A stretch of DNA of 54,052 bases from the NCBI GenBank assembly GCA_040754425.1, contig JBFMCR010000022.1:1-54052 (forward strand), given 5' to 3'. Below, piece by piece: positions 44,041 to 53,963 of the stretch. Position 1 is the stretch's first letter; every line of letters starts with the position of its first letter. A program made the position numbers and the translations under genes. Origin of the DNA: UBA6918 sp040754425 (GTDB taxonomy: Bacteria; Pseudomonadota; Gammaproteobacteria; Burkholderiales; Thiobacillaceae). The notes below the pieces were generated by a model. The model saw only the letters and a program-made list of their open reading frames with translations, was not told the DNA's origin and did not search any database.

Positions 44041-44472
44041 TTAACCGCCGATGATGAGATTGAAAACCTTCCGCATCAGGTTCAGCTCGGTCATGGGCAT
44101 GCCGCGCATCTGGCTGATGGGCTTGAATACGCCGCCCAGCGGTTCGATTGCCGCGTGCGGCGCATCAAGGCCGGTGAAGCGGGCGAGGTGGATGCGGATG
44201 GGGCCTTTGTCGCTGGATAGCCAGGCCTCGAAGTCGTCATCGATCTTCAGCTGCGCGGGATCGAGGTCGTACTTCGCCACCAGCGCATCGAGTACCTCGG
44301 CAGGGGCATGTCGTTCGTCGGCCTTGGCCGGCGGCGGCATGTCACTCGTTGCCTCCGGCAAGGGCGCAGGGGCAAGCACGCTACCGCCGTAGCGGGCGAA
44401 GTTCAGGGCGCAGCTGTAACTGTCGAAGTGGCACAGGATGACGCGGTTGTGTTCAAGTGCGTTGTCGTTCAT
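44041..44472 (-). CDS. Unrecognised 143-aa protein, last gene of NifA-controlled operon
   Basis: I do not recognise this protein. It has an N-terminal segment with CHFDSYSCALNFARYGG (two Cys), a low-complexity Ala/Pro linker (about residues 33-53), and a C-terminal part ending MPMTELNLMRKVFNLIIGG. No signal peptide or clear enzyme motif. It is the fourth gene of the minus-strand run starting at 45433. The gap before it is 120 bp, so it may also have its own promoter, but I see no sigma-54 site there. Confidence 0.8.
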   Translation of the reverse strand: MNDNALEHNRVILCHFDSYSCALNFARYGGSVLAPAPLPEATSDMPPPAKADERHAPAEVLDALVAKYDLDPAQLKIDDDFEAWLSSDKGPIRIHLARFTGLDAPHAAIEPLGGVFKPISQMRGMPMTELNLMRKVFNLIIGG

Positions 44473-44592
44473 GGGAATTCCTGATTATCCGAAGAAAGTT
44501 TTGCCGGGCCTGGTTTGCCTGGATCGCCGTGTTAACAGGCTGTTGAAGAACTTCACGGGGCCGCGGTGTGGCTTTCAAGGGGGTATTCGGAG

Positions 44593-44760
44593 TCAGCCAT
44601 CTTCCATCGCCGGCTGCAGGATCACTTCATCCGGCACGCCGTTGCCGTTTTCCTCGAACTTTAGCCCGCCCACGGGTGAATAGCCGGCATCGCTTTCGAT
44701 CAGCACCACGGCTTGTCCAGGCATCTGCTGCAGGGCGGCAATGAGCTGTTCGACGGTCAT
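44593..44760 (-). CDS. Small 55-aa protein in NifA-controlled operon
   Basis: The frame reads MTVEQLIAALQQMPGQAVV and continues with an acidic C-terminus ending MEDG. The pattern of one N-terminal helix followed by beta strands is like small proteins of the form MTVxELIxxLQxLPxDAxV seen widely in bacteria and phages. Its ATG overlaps the previous stop by four nt (ATGA), strong evidence that it is translated. Confidence 0.8.
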   Translation of the reverse strand: MTVEQLIAALQQMPGQAVVLIESDAGYSPVGGLKFEENGNGVPDEVILQPAMEDG

Positions 44761-45035
44761 GCGAGTGCCAGGCGGATGTCGACGTCGCGGGCCAGCCAGC
44801 CCAGGGTCACGGCGCGGAAGGCCTTGTCTTCAGCAGTGTCCCAGATCACGCAGAGCAGGGCTTCGTCGCGGGTCAGTTCTTCGTTCTTGTCCAGCTTCTC
44901 GCTGGCAGCGGCGCAGGCGAGGGGGTCGGCATTGTTCTGCGCGAACACCGCGCAGGCGGCATTGATGCCGGCGGCGATCTCCGCCGGCGAGGCGAGGTGC
45001 GCGTGTTCGCCTTCGATTTTGAGCAGGGATTGCAT
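44757..45035 (-). CDS. Unrecognised 92-aa protein in NifA-controlled operon
   Basis: A 92-aa acidic, Ala-rich, mostly helical protein with two Cys (AACAVF and PLACAAA) and a further Cys in LLCVIWD. It follows the HepT-like gene by 17 nt and overlaps the 55-aa gene. I do not recognise it. Its size and context suggest a small partner protein. Confidence 0.78.
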   Translation of the reverse strand: MQSLLKIEGEHAHLASPAEIAAGINAACAVFAQNNADPLACAAASEKLDKNEELTRDEALLCVIWDTAEDKAFRAVTLGWLARDVDIRLALA

Positions 45036-45052
45036 GGCGGCTCCCGAGGTTT

Positions 45053-45433
45053 TCAGGCTGAGCCGGATTCCGCCGGCGGGTCAGACTTGTAGCCGAACAC
45101 TTCCGGCTGGCTCTTGCGATACACACGCAGCCACATCAGCGTGGCCGGCACCAGCGAGCGCACGGCGAACCATAGCGCTTCCTCTTCAGCGTCGTCGCCG
45201 CTGCCGATCCGGCGTGCAACCGTGTGCCAGCCACGCCAGTCGATTTCGGCAAACCGGCTTTGCGTGGGCAGCGGCACGCTGGCGGCGGAGTCGCCCATGA
45301 TTTTCAGCAGGCGCGTGGTTTCCGCCCGGGTGAGGCGCGAGGCCAATAACTCGTCCTTTTCCAAACCTTCGGTCAGGGTCAGCACGGCGACTCCCGCCTC
45401 TTCGATGATGGACAGCAGTGAAGCGTTCAACAT
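45053..45433 (-). CDS. Divergent DUF86/HepT-like protein, first gene of NifA-controlled operon
   Basis: A 126-aa helical protein. The run of helices LSIIEEAGVAVLTLTEGL, LASRLTRAETTRLLKIMGDSAA and the IDWRGWHTVARRI segment resemble HepT-like (DUF86) toxins, where that last segment normally leads into the catalytic RxxxxH motif. Here the expected His is not present (ARRIGSGDDAEEEALW), so it is unlikely to be an active RNase or AMPylating toxin. A sigma-54 promoter and NifA site lie just upstream. The HepT link is my pattern-based inference. Confidence 0.72.
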   Translation of the reverse strand: MLNASLLSIIEEAGVAVLTLTEGLEKDELLASRLTRAETTRLLKIMGDSAASVPLPTQSRFAEIDWRGWHTVARRIGSGDDAEEEALWFAVRSLVPATLMWLRVYRKSQPEVFGYKSDPPAESGSA

Positions 45434-45488
45434 GAAAGTATTCCCGTCATTCCAAAGCGCCCACAAGAGATAGGACTCCGGCCTATGA

Positions 45489-45504
45489 AGCAGCCGGCAT
45501 GCCA
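45489..45504 (-). promoter_or_regulatory. Sigma-54 promoter of the unknown small-protein operon
   Basis: TGGCAT-GCCGG-CTGCT on the minus strand, GG-N10-GC exact; one change from TTGCT in the -12 box. The predicted start is near 45478, about 45 nt before the ATG at 45433. Confidence 0.78.
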
Positions 45505-45557
45505 GGGGGAGAAAAGAGCCTCTTCAAGTACTTGGGCAAGTGCATGGCCGGTTTCTC

Positions 45558-45573
45558 TGTCGCAAACCCTACA
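45558..45573. promoter_or_regulatory. NifA site of the unknown small-protein operon
   Basis: On the minus strand it reads TGTAGGGTTTGCGACA, matching TGT-N10-ACA and the shared TTGCGACA core. It is about 80-95 bp upstream of the predicted start. Confidence 0.8.
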
Positions 45574-45595
45574 AATCCCGGAGGCCCGGCATCCT

Positions 45596-45829
45596 TTATT
45601 TGAGTTTTTTTCGTTCCGCGGCGGAGTAGTTGCTGAAGTGGCCCTCGCGCGCCGCCTGCCGACGGGCGCTGGCGATGACGCTTGCGGTTTTTCCGGGAGC
45701 CTGGGGCGCGGAGACGAGTTTTTCAAGTTCCCGGTTGCCGCAGGTCGGGCAGGCGGGGTGGTCGGAAGCGCGGATCAGCAACTCGAAAGTCCGGTTGCAG
45801 GCGGGACAGCGAAAATCGTAAAGCGGCAT
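45596..45829 (-). CDS. FmdB-type zinc-ribbon protein
   Basis: A 77-aa FmdB-family protein. MPLYDFRCPACNRTFELL with the paired CPAC and CPTCG makes a zinc ribbon, and the basic C-terminus is typical. FmdB proteins are putative regulators of unknown target. AGGAG lies seven nt before the ATG. A fifth NifA-like site overlaps its 5' flank. Confidence 0.9.
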   Translation of the reverse strand: MPLYDFRCPACNRTFELLIRASDHPACPTCGNRELEKLVSAPQAPGKTASVIASARRQAAREGHFSNYSAAERKKLK

Positions 45830-45839
45830 TGCAGGCTCC

Positions 45840-45855
45840 TGTAGGTTTTGCGACA
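45840..45855. promoter_or_regulatory. Fifth NifA-like site, target unclear
   Basis: TGTAGGTTTTGCGACA matches the other four sites closely, but it lies only 11 nt before the fmdB ATG. A possible -24/-12 (CGGCCC-CATTC-TTGCT at 45880-45895, minus) is upstream of it, the wrong order for activation. It could instead help the promoter at 45489 from about 350 bp away. Confidence 0.5.
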
Positions 45856-45896
45856 CGAAATGGCCTACGGGAAGATACAAGCAAGAATGGGGCCGC

Positions 45897-45929
45897 AATA
45901 AAAAAACCGGCACTGCCGGTTTTTTTATT
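45897..45929. terminator. Terminator between hupB and fmdB
   Basis: AATAAAAAAACCGGC (45897-45911) pairs perfectly with GCCGGTTTTTTTATT (45915-45929) across ACT. The symmetric A/T tracts make it work in both directions. It ends the HU transcript. Confidence 0.92.
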
Positions 45930-45981
45930 GGCTGAAACGAGAAGTGGCGCATTTCCATGCGCCACTTTCGTAATCTGCGAT

Positions 45982-46275
45982 TTACTTCTTTTTGGCTTTC
46001 TTGCCGGCGACAGCGGCCTTGAAGCCGGCGCCCGGGGTGAAGCGGGGCACAGTGGTGGCGGCAATCTTGATTTCCTTGCCGGTCTGGGGGTTGCGGCCGG
46101 TGCGGGCGGCGCGCTTGGAAGATTTGAAAGTGCCAAAGCCGACGAGGGTGACGGTGTCGCCCTTGGAAACGGCTTTCACGACGGCTTCGATGGCGGCGTC
46201 GAGCGCCTTGCCGGCGGCGGCTTTGCTGATGTCGGCTCCCTGGGCCACGGCATCGATCAATTCGGACTTGTTCAT
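45982..46275 (-). CDS. HU-family DNA-binding protein
   Basis: A 97-aa histone-like protein. MNKSELIDAVAQGADISKAAAGKALD and GFGTFKSSKRAARTGRNPQTGKEI are the HU core. The C-terminus ends in a short Lys-rich tail (AVAGKKAKKK). AAAGGAGAACAC precedes the ATG. It is a nucleoid protein, expressed alone with a strong terminator. Confidence 0.95.
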   Translation of the reverse strand: MNKSELIDAVAQGADISKAAAGKALDAAIEAVVKAVSKGDTVTLVGFGTFKSSKRAARTGRNPQTGKEIKIAATTVPRFTPGAGFKAAVAGKKAKKK

Positions 46276-46340
46276 GTGTTCTCCTTTGGTTGATGGAAGC
46301 CTGATGCTACCAGTGTTTCAGGCATTTGTGTGCGGCTGGG

Positions 46341-47027
46341 CTAGCGCAGGCGCTCAAATTGTACCTGCGTGCGCAGCTCGCCCTCGAATAGTGTATCAAT
46401 ATCGACGATTCCGGCCTTCTCCGTGATGTCAAAGCCCTCCTGTGCCATGGGCGAAATGTCGATTATCTGCAACAGTTTTGCCGGGTATTCCAGCCTCAGC
46501 GATACCTGCATGGGGTAGTAGCCATCCAGGAATTTGCGCATGTAGGGGCCGTTGTTGAGGGTGAAATAGCCGTTGCCGGAATCGTTCAGGGCGCGGGTCT
46601 GCGCCGCCAGGCAAAGGTGCGCGCCGGGCTGCACCCCGCGCAACTGTACGCTGGGGCCCTCCACCCAGGCTTCTTCGATGGCGTGCGTTTCCAGCACGCG
46701 CAGGTTGCGGATATAGCCCTCGCGGAAGGTGATCTGGGCGCGCGGCACGGCGTCGAGGTTGTCATGACATTGCTCGAGCTCGGTCCAGCCGCTGGCCAAG
46801 CTTTCCTCGGTGATGCGGATGCGGTTCCGGTGATGGTGCACGGGCTTGCCCGGCGGCATGCTCAGGAAAGTCAGTTCGCCTTCGTTGACTTCCGAGGCGC
46901 TCTTGCCGGAGAACCAGGCGTCGAGTTCCTGCGCGGTCATGGGCGGAGGCGGCGAGGCCCATGCACCGAGCGGCAGGCAGCTTGCCAAGGCAAGGATCAA
47001 TCTCGGCAATAATGGCATCATCTGCAT
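46341..47027 (-). CDS. Exported protein of unknown function
   Basis: A 228-aa protein with a signal peptide (LLPRLILALASCLPLGAWA, cleaving near AWA-SP). The mature part has two cysteines and no recognised domain. I took the ATG at 47027 because the longer frame has a non-family N-terminus. ATGs at 47021 and 47018 are also possible. It diverges from the ubiB-like gene. Confidence 0.75.
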   Translation of the reverse strand: MQMMPLLPRLILALASCLPLGAWASPPPPMTAQELDAWFSGKSASEVNEGELTFLSMPPGKPVHHHRNRIRITEESLASGWTELEQCHDNLDAVPRAQITFREGYIRNLRVLETHAIEEAWVEGPSVQLRGVQPGAHLCLAAQTRALNDSGNGYFTLNNGPYMRKFLDGYYPMQVSLRLEYPAKLLQIIDISPMAQEGFDITEKAGIVDIDTLFEGELRTQVQFERLR

Positions 47028-47131
47028 ATGGAACGCCAAACCAAAATATTCGTTTGCCAGGAAACGGTCGTATTGGCTTAATCTTGAGGAAACGGACAGC
47101 TTCACTCTAACGCCGGGGAAACAACAATTCA

Positions 47132-48811
47132 ATGCTTTGGGAAACCATTACCGTCATTCGCGATTTGCACCGTCTGCATGAAATCGCGTCCATCCTGATC
47201 CGCTACGGCTGGGGCGACATGGTCAGGCTGCTGGGCCTGGCGCACGCGCTGGAACGGGCCGGACGCATCCTGCACTGGCAGACCACCAGCGAGATTTCGC
47301 TCCTGGAGCCGGCGGTGCGCATCCGCATGGCGCTGGAGGAACTGGGGCCGACCTTCATCAAGTTCGGCCAGCTGATGGCCACGCGCGTGGACATGTTCCC
47401 GCCCGCCTGGATTGTCGAATTCGAGCGCCTGCACCATCGCGTGCCGCCTTCGGACTATGCTCTCGTGCATGCCGAGCTGACGCGCGCGCTGGGGCGGCCG
47501 CCGGAGGAGGCGTTCGCCAGGTTCGACCCCGAGCCCATGGCCGCGGCTTCCATCGCCCAGGTGCATCGCGCGGTGCTCAAGGACGGCACCGAGGTGGTGG
47601 TGAAGGTGCGACGCCCCGGCATCGAGGCCAAGATAGACGCCGACCTGCGCATTCTCGAACACATCGCCAGGCTGGTCGAAAGCGAAATGCCGGACTTGCG
47701 CCGCTACCAGCCGGTGCGCATGGTCGGCGAGTTCCAGCGCTCGATCAGGCGCGAGCTCGACCTGGTGCGGGAGGCGCGCAACATCGACAAGTTCGCGCGC
47801 AATTTCGCCGGTGACGAAAACGTCAAGATTCCGCGGGTGTTCTGGGAGTACACCTCGGACGCGGTCAACGTGCAGGAGGAAATCCACGGCATCAAGGGCG
47901 TCAACCGCGAACTGCTGCGCGAGAACGACCTCGACCCCTTGCTGCTGGGTTCGCGCGGCAGCGAGGTGGTGCTGAAGATGGTGCTGCTGGACGGTTATTT
48001 CCACGCCGATCCGCATCCGGGCAACATCATTTTCATGCCGGGCAACCGCATCGGCATCATCGATTTCGGCATGGTCGGGCATCTCACCGAGCGCCGGCGC
48101 AACGAGGTGGTGGACCTGCTGCATTCCATCGTCTACGGCGACGAGAACGGCATGCTGGAAGTGCTGCTGGACTGGGCCGGAGACGAGGAGATCGACGAGG
48201 CGCGGCTTGCGCACGACCTCTCGGAGCTGGTGTTCAGCTATGACGACCTCAAGATCAAGGACATCAAGATCGGCGCGCTGCTGCAGGACATCACCACCAT
48301 CATGCGCGACAATTCGCTGGTGCTGCCGGCCGACCTGACCCTGCTGTTCAAGACCATCATCACCCTCGAAGGCCTGGGCCAGCAACTGAACCCCGATTAC
48401 CACATGGTCGATCAGATCCAGCCTTTCGTGGAGAAGGTGATTGCCGAGCGCTATACGCCGCAGGCCTTGATGGAGCGCGGGCGCAAGAGCCTGAAGGATG
48501 TCGCCGGCATCATTTTTGGGCTGCCGCGCGATCTGTCGCACCTGCTGCGCGAGGCGCGGCGCGGACGCATGAAGATCGACCTCGACCTCAAGCGCCTGGA
48601 CCATTTCGGCCACCAGCTGGACAGCGCCAGCAACCGCCTGACCATGGGCATCCTCACCGCCTCGCTGGTGATCGGCTCGTCCATCATCATGACGGTGGAA
48701 GGCGGGCCGACTCTGTTCGGCCTGCCGTTCTTCGGCCTGGTCGGATTTCTCATCGCCTTCCTGAACAGCCTGTGGATACTGTTCTCGATCTGGCGCTCCG
48801 GGAAGCGCTAG
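47132..48811 (+). CDS. ubiB: UbiB/ABC1-type atypical kinase
   Basis: A 559-aa member of the ABC1/UbiB atypical kinase family. The KxGQ motif is KFGQ (TFIKFGQLMATR), the Ala-rich loop is AAASIAQVHRA, HADPHPGN is the catalytic loop, and two transmembrane helices form the C-terminus. UbiB supports ubiquinone synthesis through lipid handling. ubiG is in the same window, but it lies 45 kb away. Some ABC1 paralogues have other roles, so the symbol is tentative. Confidence 0.85.
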   Translation: MLWETITVIRDLHRLHEIASILIRYGWGDMVRLLGLAHALERAGRILHWQTTSEISLLEPAVRIRMALEELGPTFIKFGQLMATRVDMFPPAWIVEFERLHHRVPPSDYALVHAELTRALGRPPEEAFARFDPEPMAAASIAQVHRAVLKDGTEVVVKVRRPGIEAKIDADLRILEHIARLVESEMPDLRRYQPVRMVGEFQRSIRRELDLVREARNIDKFARNFAGDENVKIPRVFWEYTSDAVNVQEEIHGIKGVNRELLRENDLDPLLLGSRGSEVVLKMVLLDGYFHADPHPGNIIFMPGNRIGIIDFGMVGHLTERRRNEVVDLLHSIVYGDENGMLEVLLDWAGDEEIDEARLAHDLSELVFSYDDLKIKDIKIGALLQDITTIMRDNSLVLPADLTLLFKTIITLEGLGQQLNPDYHMVDQIQPFVEKVIAERYTPQALMERGRKSLKDVAGIIFGLPRDLSHLLREARRGRMKIDLDLKRLDHFGHQLDSASNRLTMGILTASLVIGSSIIMTVEGGPTLFGLPFFGLVGFLIAFLNSLWILFSIWRSGKR

Positions 48812-48818
48812 CCGGCAA

Positions 48819-51053
48819 TTATCTGAACAGCTTCGCGACCTTGGCTTCGCCGGGCGCCAGGGCATGGGGCCTGTCGATGTAGAAACCCTGGGCATGGGCA
48901 AAACCCAGGCTCACCACCTTGCGCAGCATGGCTTCGTCTTCCACGCCTTCCGCAATCAGTTCGTAACCCGCATCGCGCATGAGCCTGGCGAAATCCGCCA
49001 CCACCATGCTGGTGCGGTCATTGCCGTTGAGCTGGTGGATGAGTCCCATGTCGAACTTGATGATGTCCACCGGCAGGTCGGCGAGATAGCGCAGCGGCGA
49101 ATAGCCGCTGCCGAAGTCGTCGAGCGCGATCTTGAAGCCGCCGCTGCGCAGGATGCCGAGGAAGTGTGTGATTTCGGCCAGCTGCGGCACCAGCGAAGTC
49201 TCGGTGATCTCCAGTATCAGCGGATGGCGGTCGGTGTGGTGGGTCATCTCGATCAGTTGGGTGATGATCTCAGGGTGGTGCAGGCTTTGCGCCGACAGAT
49301 TGATCGACACCCCCGTTTCCAGCGGGACGACGCCGGATTTCAGGTCGCTCTGGATGTGGCGGATGACCACGAGATCGAATTCCGCTTCCAGCTTGCGCCC
49401 GTGCACCACCGGCAGGAAACGGTCGGGCATGATGAGCAGGTCGTGGTGGTGGATGCGGGCGAGCGCCTCCAGATACTCGCGCCCGCCGGCAAGCGGCATC
49501 ATGCGCTGGTAATGGATTTCCATTTTGTCCGGCGTGCTCAGCGCCTGGTAGAGCGCGTTGATTTCGAGGTTGGCGACCAGGGCATCCTCGTTGCTCTGGC
49601 CGTGGCGGTAGATTGCGATTTTCTTGTTGCCGGGGCGCTTGGCCTGGTACATGGCGGCGTCGGCATGCGCCTGCAGGCGGGTCAAGTCTTCGAGCTTGCT
49701 GATTTCGTCGATGGCCATGCCGATGCTGATGGAAACCGGCTCCAGCATGCCGAACTGGCGGAAATCCTGCCTGCGCACGCTGTTCAGGCAGCGTTCGGCG
49801 ATCTGCAGCGCCATGTGCTCGTCCGCGCCCCACAGCAGGGTGGCGAATTCGTCGCCGCCGATGCGGTACAGCCTGTCGCCCGAACGCATGACCTCGTTGA
49901 CCGCGCCGGCGATGGTCTGCAAAACCAGGTCGCCCACGTGGTGGCCATAGGTGTCGTTGATGGGCTTGAAATGGTCGCAATCGAACAGCAGCAGGGCCAG
50001 GGGCTCGCTTTCCCCGGCAAGCGCCCTGACCAGGTTTTCCCAGTCCTCGTCGAAGGCGCGCCGGTTGTAGAGACCGGTGAGCGAGTCCTGCAACGCCTGC
50101 TGCTGGAACACGACATTGCGGTTTTCCAGCTCCAGCCGGGCATTGGAGAGCTTCTGACGGTAGTCCTGGATGGACTGGCGCACGGTGTCCAGCTCCTTCA
50201 GCATGTACGGCGATTCGAGTTCTTCCACATAGTTCATCTGCGCCTCGTCCGCCTGCAATTCGCCAATGGCGGAGGCGAGTTCCGCCAGCGGGCGCGCGAG
50301 CAGGCGCTGGATGAAAAGATAGGCGGTGATTGCCGCGATCAGCATGGCGAAGGCCAGAATGGTGTAGGTCTTGGTCACCGCCTCTTCGAGCATTTTGACT
50401 TCGTTTGCGGTGCTGATTTCATAGTTCAGCAGACGGCCAAGTTCCTGCAGCGGCACGGGCGAAGGCGAAAAACTGGTGAGGGTGAGCGACTCCGGCATCA
50501 GGTAGCTGAAGCTGCGGACCGCCTGCATGGCCTTGACGAAATCGAAGCTCACGCGCCCGTAGCCGAGCAGGGATTGGCCGTCGCCGGCATAGATCGGGAA
50601 GGCGTGCACGATGCGGGACAGTCCCTGGTCGGGGTAAAAGACGGTCTTGTTGGCCTCGTCGGGCCTGAGCTGTACCGCGCTGTCCGGGTTGCCGCCGGGC
50701 AGGAGCCTGCCGCTGCTGTCGTACAGATCGAAGCTGCCGAAAAGCGGCGACACCTGGCCAGACTGCTGCACGCGCGAGGCCTTCCAGTAGCCGTAGAAAT
50801 TGGGCTCGGCCAGCTGCTGCCTGACCTCGTCCCAGTTGGCGATGATGCTGCTTTGCTGCTGCAGGAAGGCGGCGAGGTCGGAAATCGCATCGGCAAGTTC
50901 CTGCTGCGCCGCGCGCTGGCGCGAGCGCTCGAGTTCGGCGCCGGTTTCGTACAGGCGGTACAGGCCGATGCCGCAGAGCATGGCGATGATGACGCTCAAT
51001 ACGATGAAGAAGGCAGCCACCCAGTGGGAAATGGAAAAGCGTCTGTCTATCAT
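48819..51053 (-). CDS. Membrane-bound GGDEF-EAL cyclic-di-GMP protein
   Basis: A 744-aa protein. In order: a transmembrane helix (about residues 12-30), a periplasmic sensor region (about 35-220, CHASE-like), a second transmembrane helix, HAMP-like helices, GGDEF at residues 398-402 with an RxxD inhibitory site (RSGD) five residues before it, and EAL at 529-531. DDFGSGYSPLRYL and IKFD in the EAL half are also intact, so both making and breaking cyclic di-GMP are possible. It overlaps the hydrolase stop by four nt. Confidence 0.93.
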   Translation of the reverse strand: MIDRRFSISHWVAAFFIVLSVIIAMLCGIGLYRLYETGAELERSRQRAAQQELADAISDLAAFLQQQSSIIANWDEVRQQLAEPNFYGYWKASRVQQSGQVSPLFGSFDLYDSSGRLLPGGNPDSAVQLRPDEANKTVFYPDQGLSRIVHAFPIYAGDGQSLLGYGRVSFDFVKAMQAVRSFSYLMPESLTLTSFSPSPVPLQELGRLLNYEISTANEVKMLEEAVTKTYTILAFAMLIAAITAYLFIQRLLARPLAELASAIGELQADEAQMNYVEELESPYMLKELDTVRQSIQDYRQKLSNARLELENRNVVFQQQALQDSLTGLYNRRAFDEDWENLVRALAGESEPLALLLFDCDHFKPINDTYGHHVGDLVLQTIAGAVNEVMRSGDRLYRIGGDEFATLLWGADEHMALQIAERCLNSVRRQDFRQFGMLEPVSISIGMAIDEISKLEDLTRLQAHADAAMYQAKRPGNKKIAIYRHGQSNEDALVANLEINALYQALSTPDKMEIHYQRMMPLAGGREYLEALARIHHHDLLIMPDRFLPVVHGRKLEAEFDLVVIRHIQSDLKSGVVPLETGVSINLSAQSLHHPEIITQLIEMTHHTDRHPLILEITETSLVPQLAEITHFLGILRSGGFKIALDDFGSGYSPLRYLADLPVDIIKFDMGLIHQLNGNDRTSMVVADFARLMRDAGYELIAEGVEDEAMLRKVVSLGFAHAQGFYIDRPHALAPGEAKVAKLFR

Positions 51054-51916
51054 CGTTTCAGCGCATCGATTACGGCGTCGAGCATGTCGAATTCCTGCGG
51101 GCCGTCCATGAAATGGTTTGCTCCCCAGATTACCTTGACCCGCGCGCCCGCCCTGGCCAGCCGCGTGTTCCAGTCTTTTGGCAGGTACTTGTCTTCACTG
51201 CCGAGGATGACATCGGTTTGCGCACCAGCAAACCCGAGCGCGGCAAGCGTGCGGCTTTCGTTCCATTGCGCATAGGAGGCGTGCCTGTCCCTGGGCGCCG
51301 TGAAAGCCTCGCAAAAAGATAGCGGCGCCTGGATCAGGCCGTTGACCGGCTTGGGCGGAGGAGCGGCTTTCCCGCTTCGGGATGGTTTGTTTTCCAGGAT
51401 GAAGGGATCGCTGCCGATGAGGCTGATGCCGACAATGGCAAAACCCCTGGCCCGTGCGCCTTGCCGCCAAGCCAGCAGCTGCGTGGCGCCGAAGCTGTGG
51501 CCGATGCCGACGATCCGGGGGTGGCCGCGCTTGCGCAGCCATTGCACCCATAGCTGGATTTCCCGGATGTCGCCCTCCATGTCGTGCAGGTGCAGGGCTT
51601 CGCAATCCAGGCTGCGCTTGCGATGGGAAATGCCCAGCGTGAGGTTGGGACTCAGCACGGTATAGCCTTCATCGGCAAGCGCATCGGCGAGAATTTTCGT
51701 GGTGCCGAATTCGCGCGTTTGCAGGAAGCTGTGCAGGACCAGAGCGGCGGGCTTGCCGACATCGCCGGGGCGGTATTCTGCGGTGGCGGTCATGCCGGCA
51801 GGGGTCTGGATTTCGACGATGGCGGCCTGAGGGGCATGGGAGAGCGCAAGGCAAGCTGCGAGCAGGGACGGTTTTGCCAGGCGGCGCGCCATCCGGAGCA
51901 GGCGCTGCGGTAACAT
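51050..51916 (-). CDS. Exported alpha/beta hydrolase
   Basis: A 288-aa alpha/beta-hydrolase with a signal peptide (RRLAKPSLLAACLALSHAPQA). The nucleophile elbow GIGHSFGATQ, a probable acid Asp, and the His in GANHFMDGP are the catalytic triad. I took the ATG at 51916. A second in-frame ATG at 51892 also precedes the signal peptide. It is translated just before the GGDEF-EAL gene, which suggests a shared role, perhaps ligand sensing. Confidence 0.85.
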   Translation of the reverse strand: MLPQRLLRMARRLAKPSLLAACLALSHAPQAAIVEIQTPAGMTATAEYRPGDVGKPAALVLHSFLQTREFGTTKILADALADEGYTVLSPNLTLGISHRKRSLDCEALHLHDMEGDIREIQLWVQWLRKRGHPRIVGIGHSFGATQLLAWRQGARARGFAIVGISLIGSDPFILENKPSRSGKAAPPPKPVNGLIQAPLSFCEAFTAPRDRHASYAQWNESRTLAALGFAGAQTDVILGSEDKYLPKDWNTRLARAGARVKVIWGANHFMDGPQEFDMLDAVIDALKR

Positions 51917-51947
51917 GCGGAACTTGTCCGGCAATCGAGAACCGCGC

Positions 51948-53930
<1,983 letters not shown>

Positions 53931-53941
53931 GAGTCTGCGCG

Positions 53942-53963
53942 GCAGAGTGCAAATCTGCCGTAT
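53942..53963 (+). other. Hairpin after the helicase gene
   Basis: CGGCAGA pairs with TCTGCCG across a seven-nt loop just after the stop codon. No T-run follows, so it is at best a weak terminator. I see no gene in the remaining 90 nt. Confidence 0.35.

Noticed and set aside
44473..44592. ACAGGCTGTTGAAGAAC in the 120-bp gap as an IS end
   Set aside because: Resembles some IS termini, but there is no partner repeat or transposase remnant nearby.
45880..45895. CGGCCC-CATTC-TTGCT as a sigma-54 promoter for fmdB
   Set aside because: The -24 half is poor and the NifA-like site lies downstream of it; kept only as a note, not as a feature.
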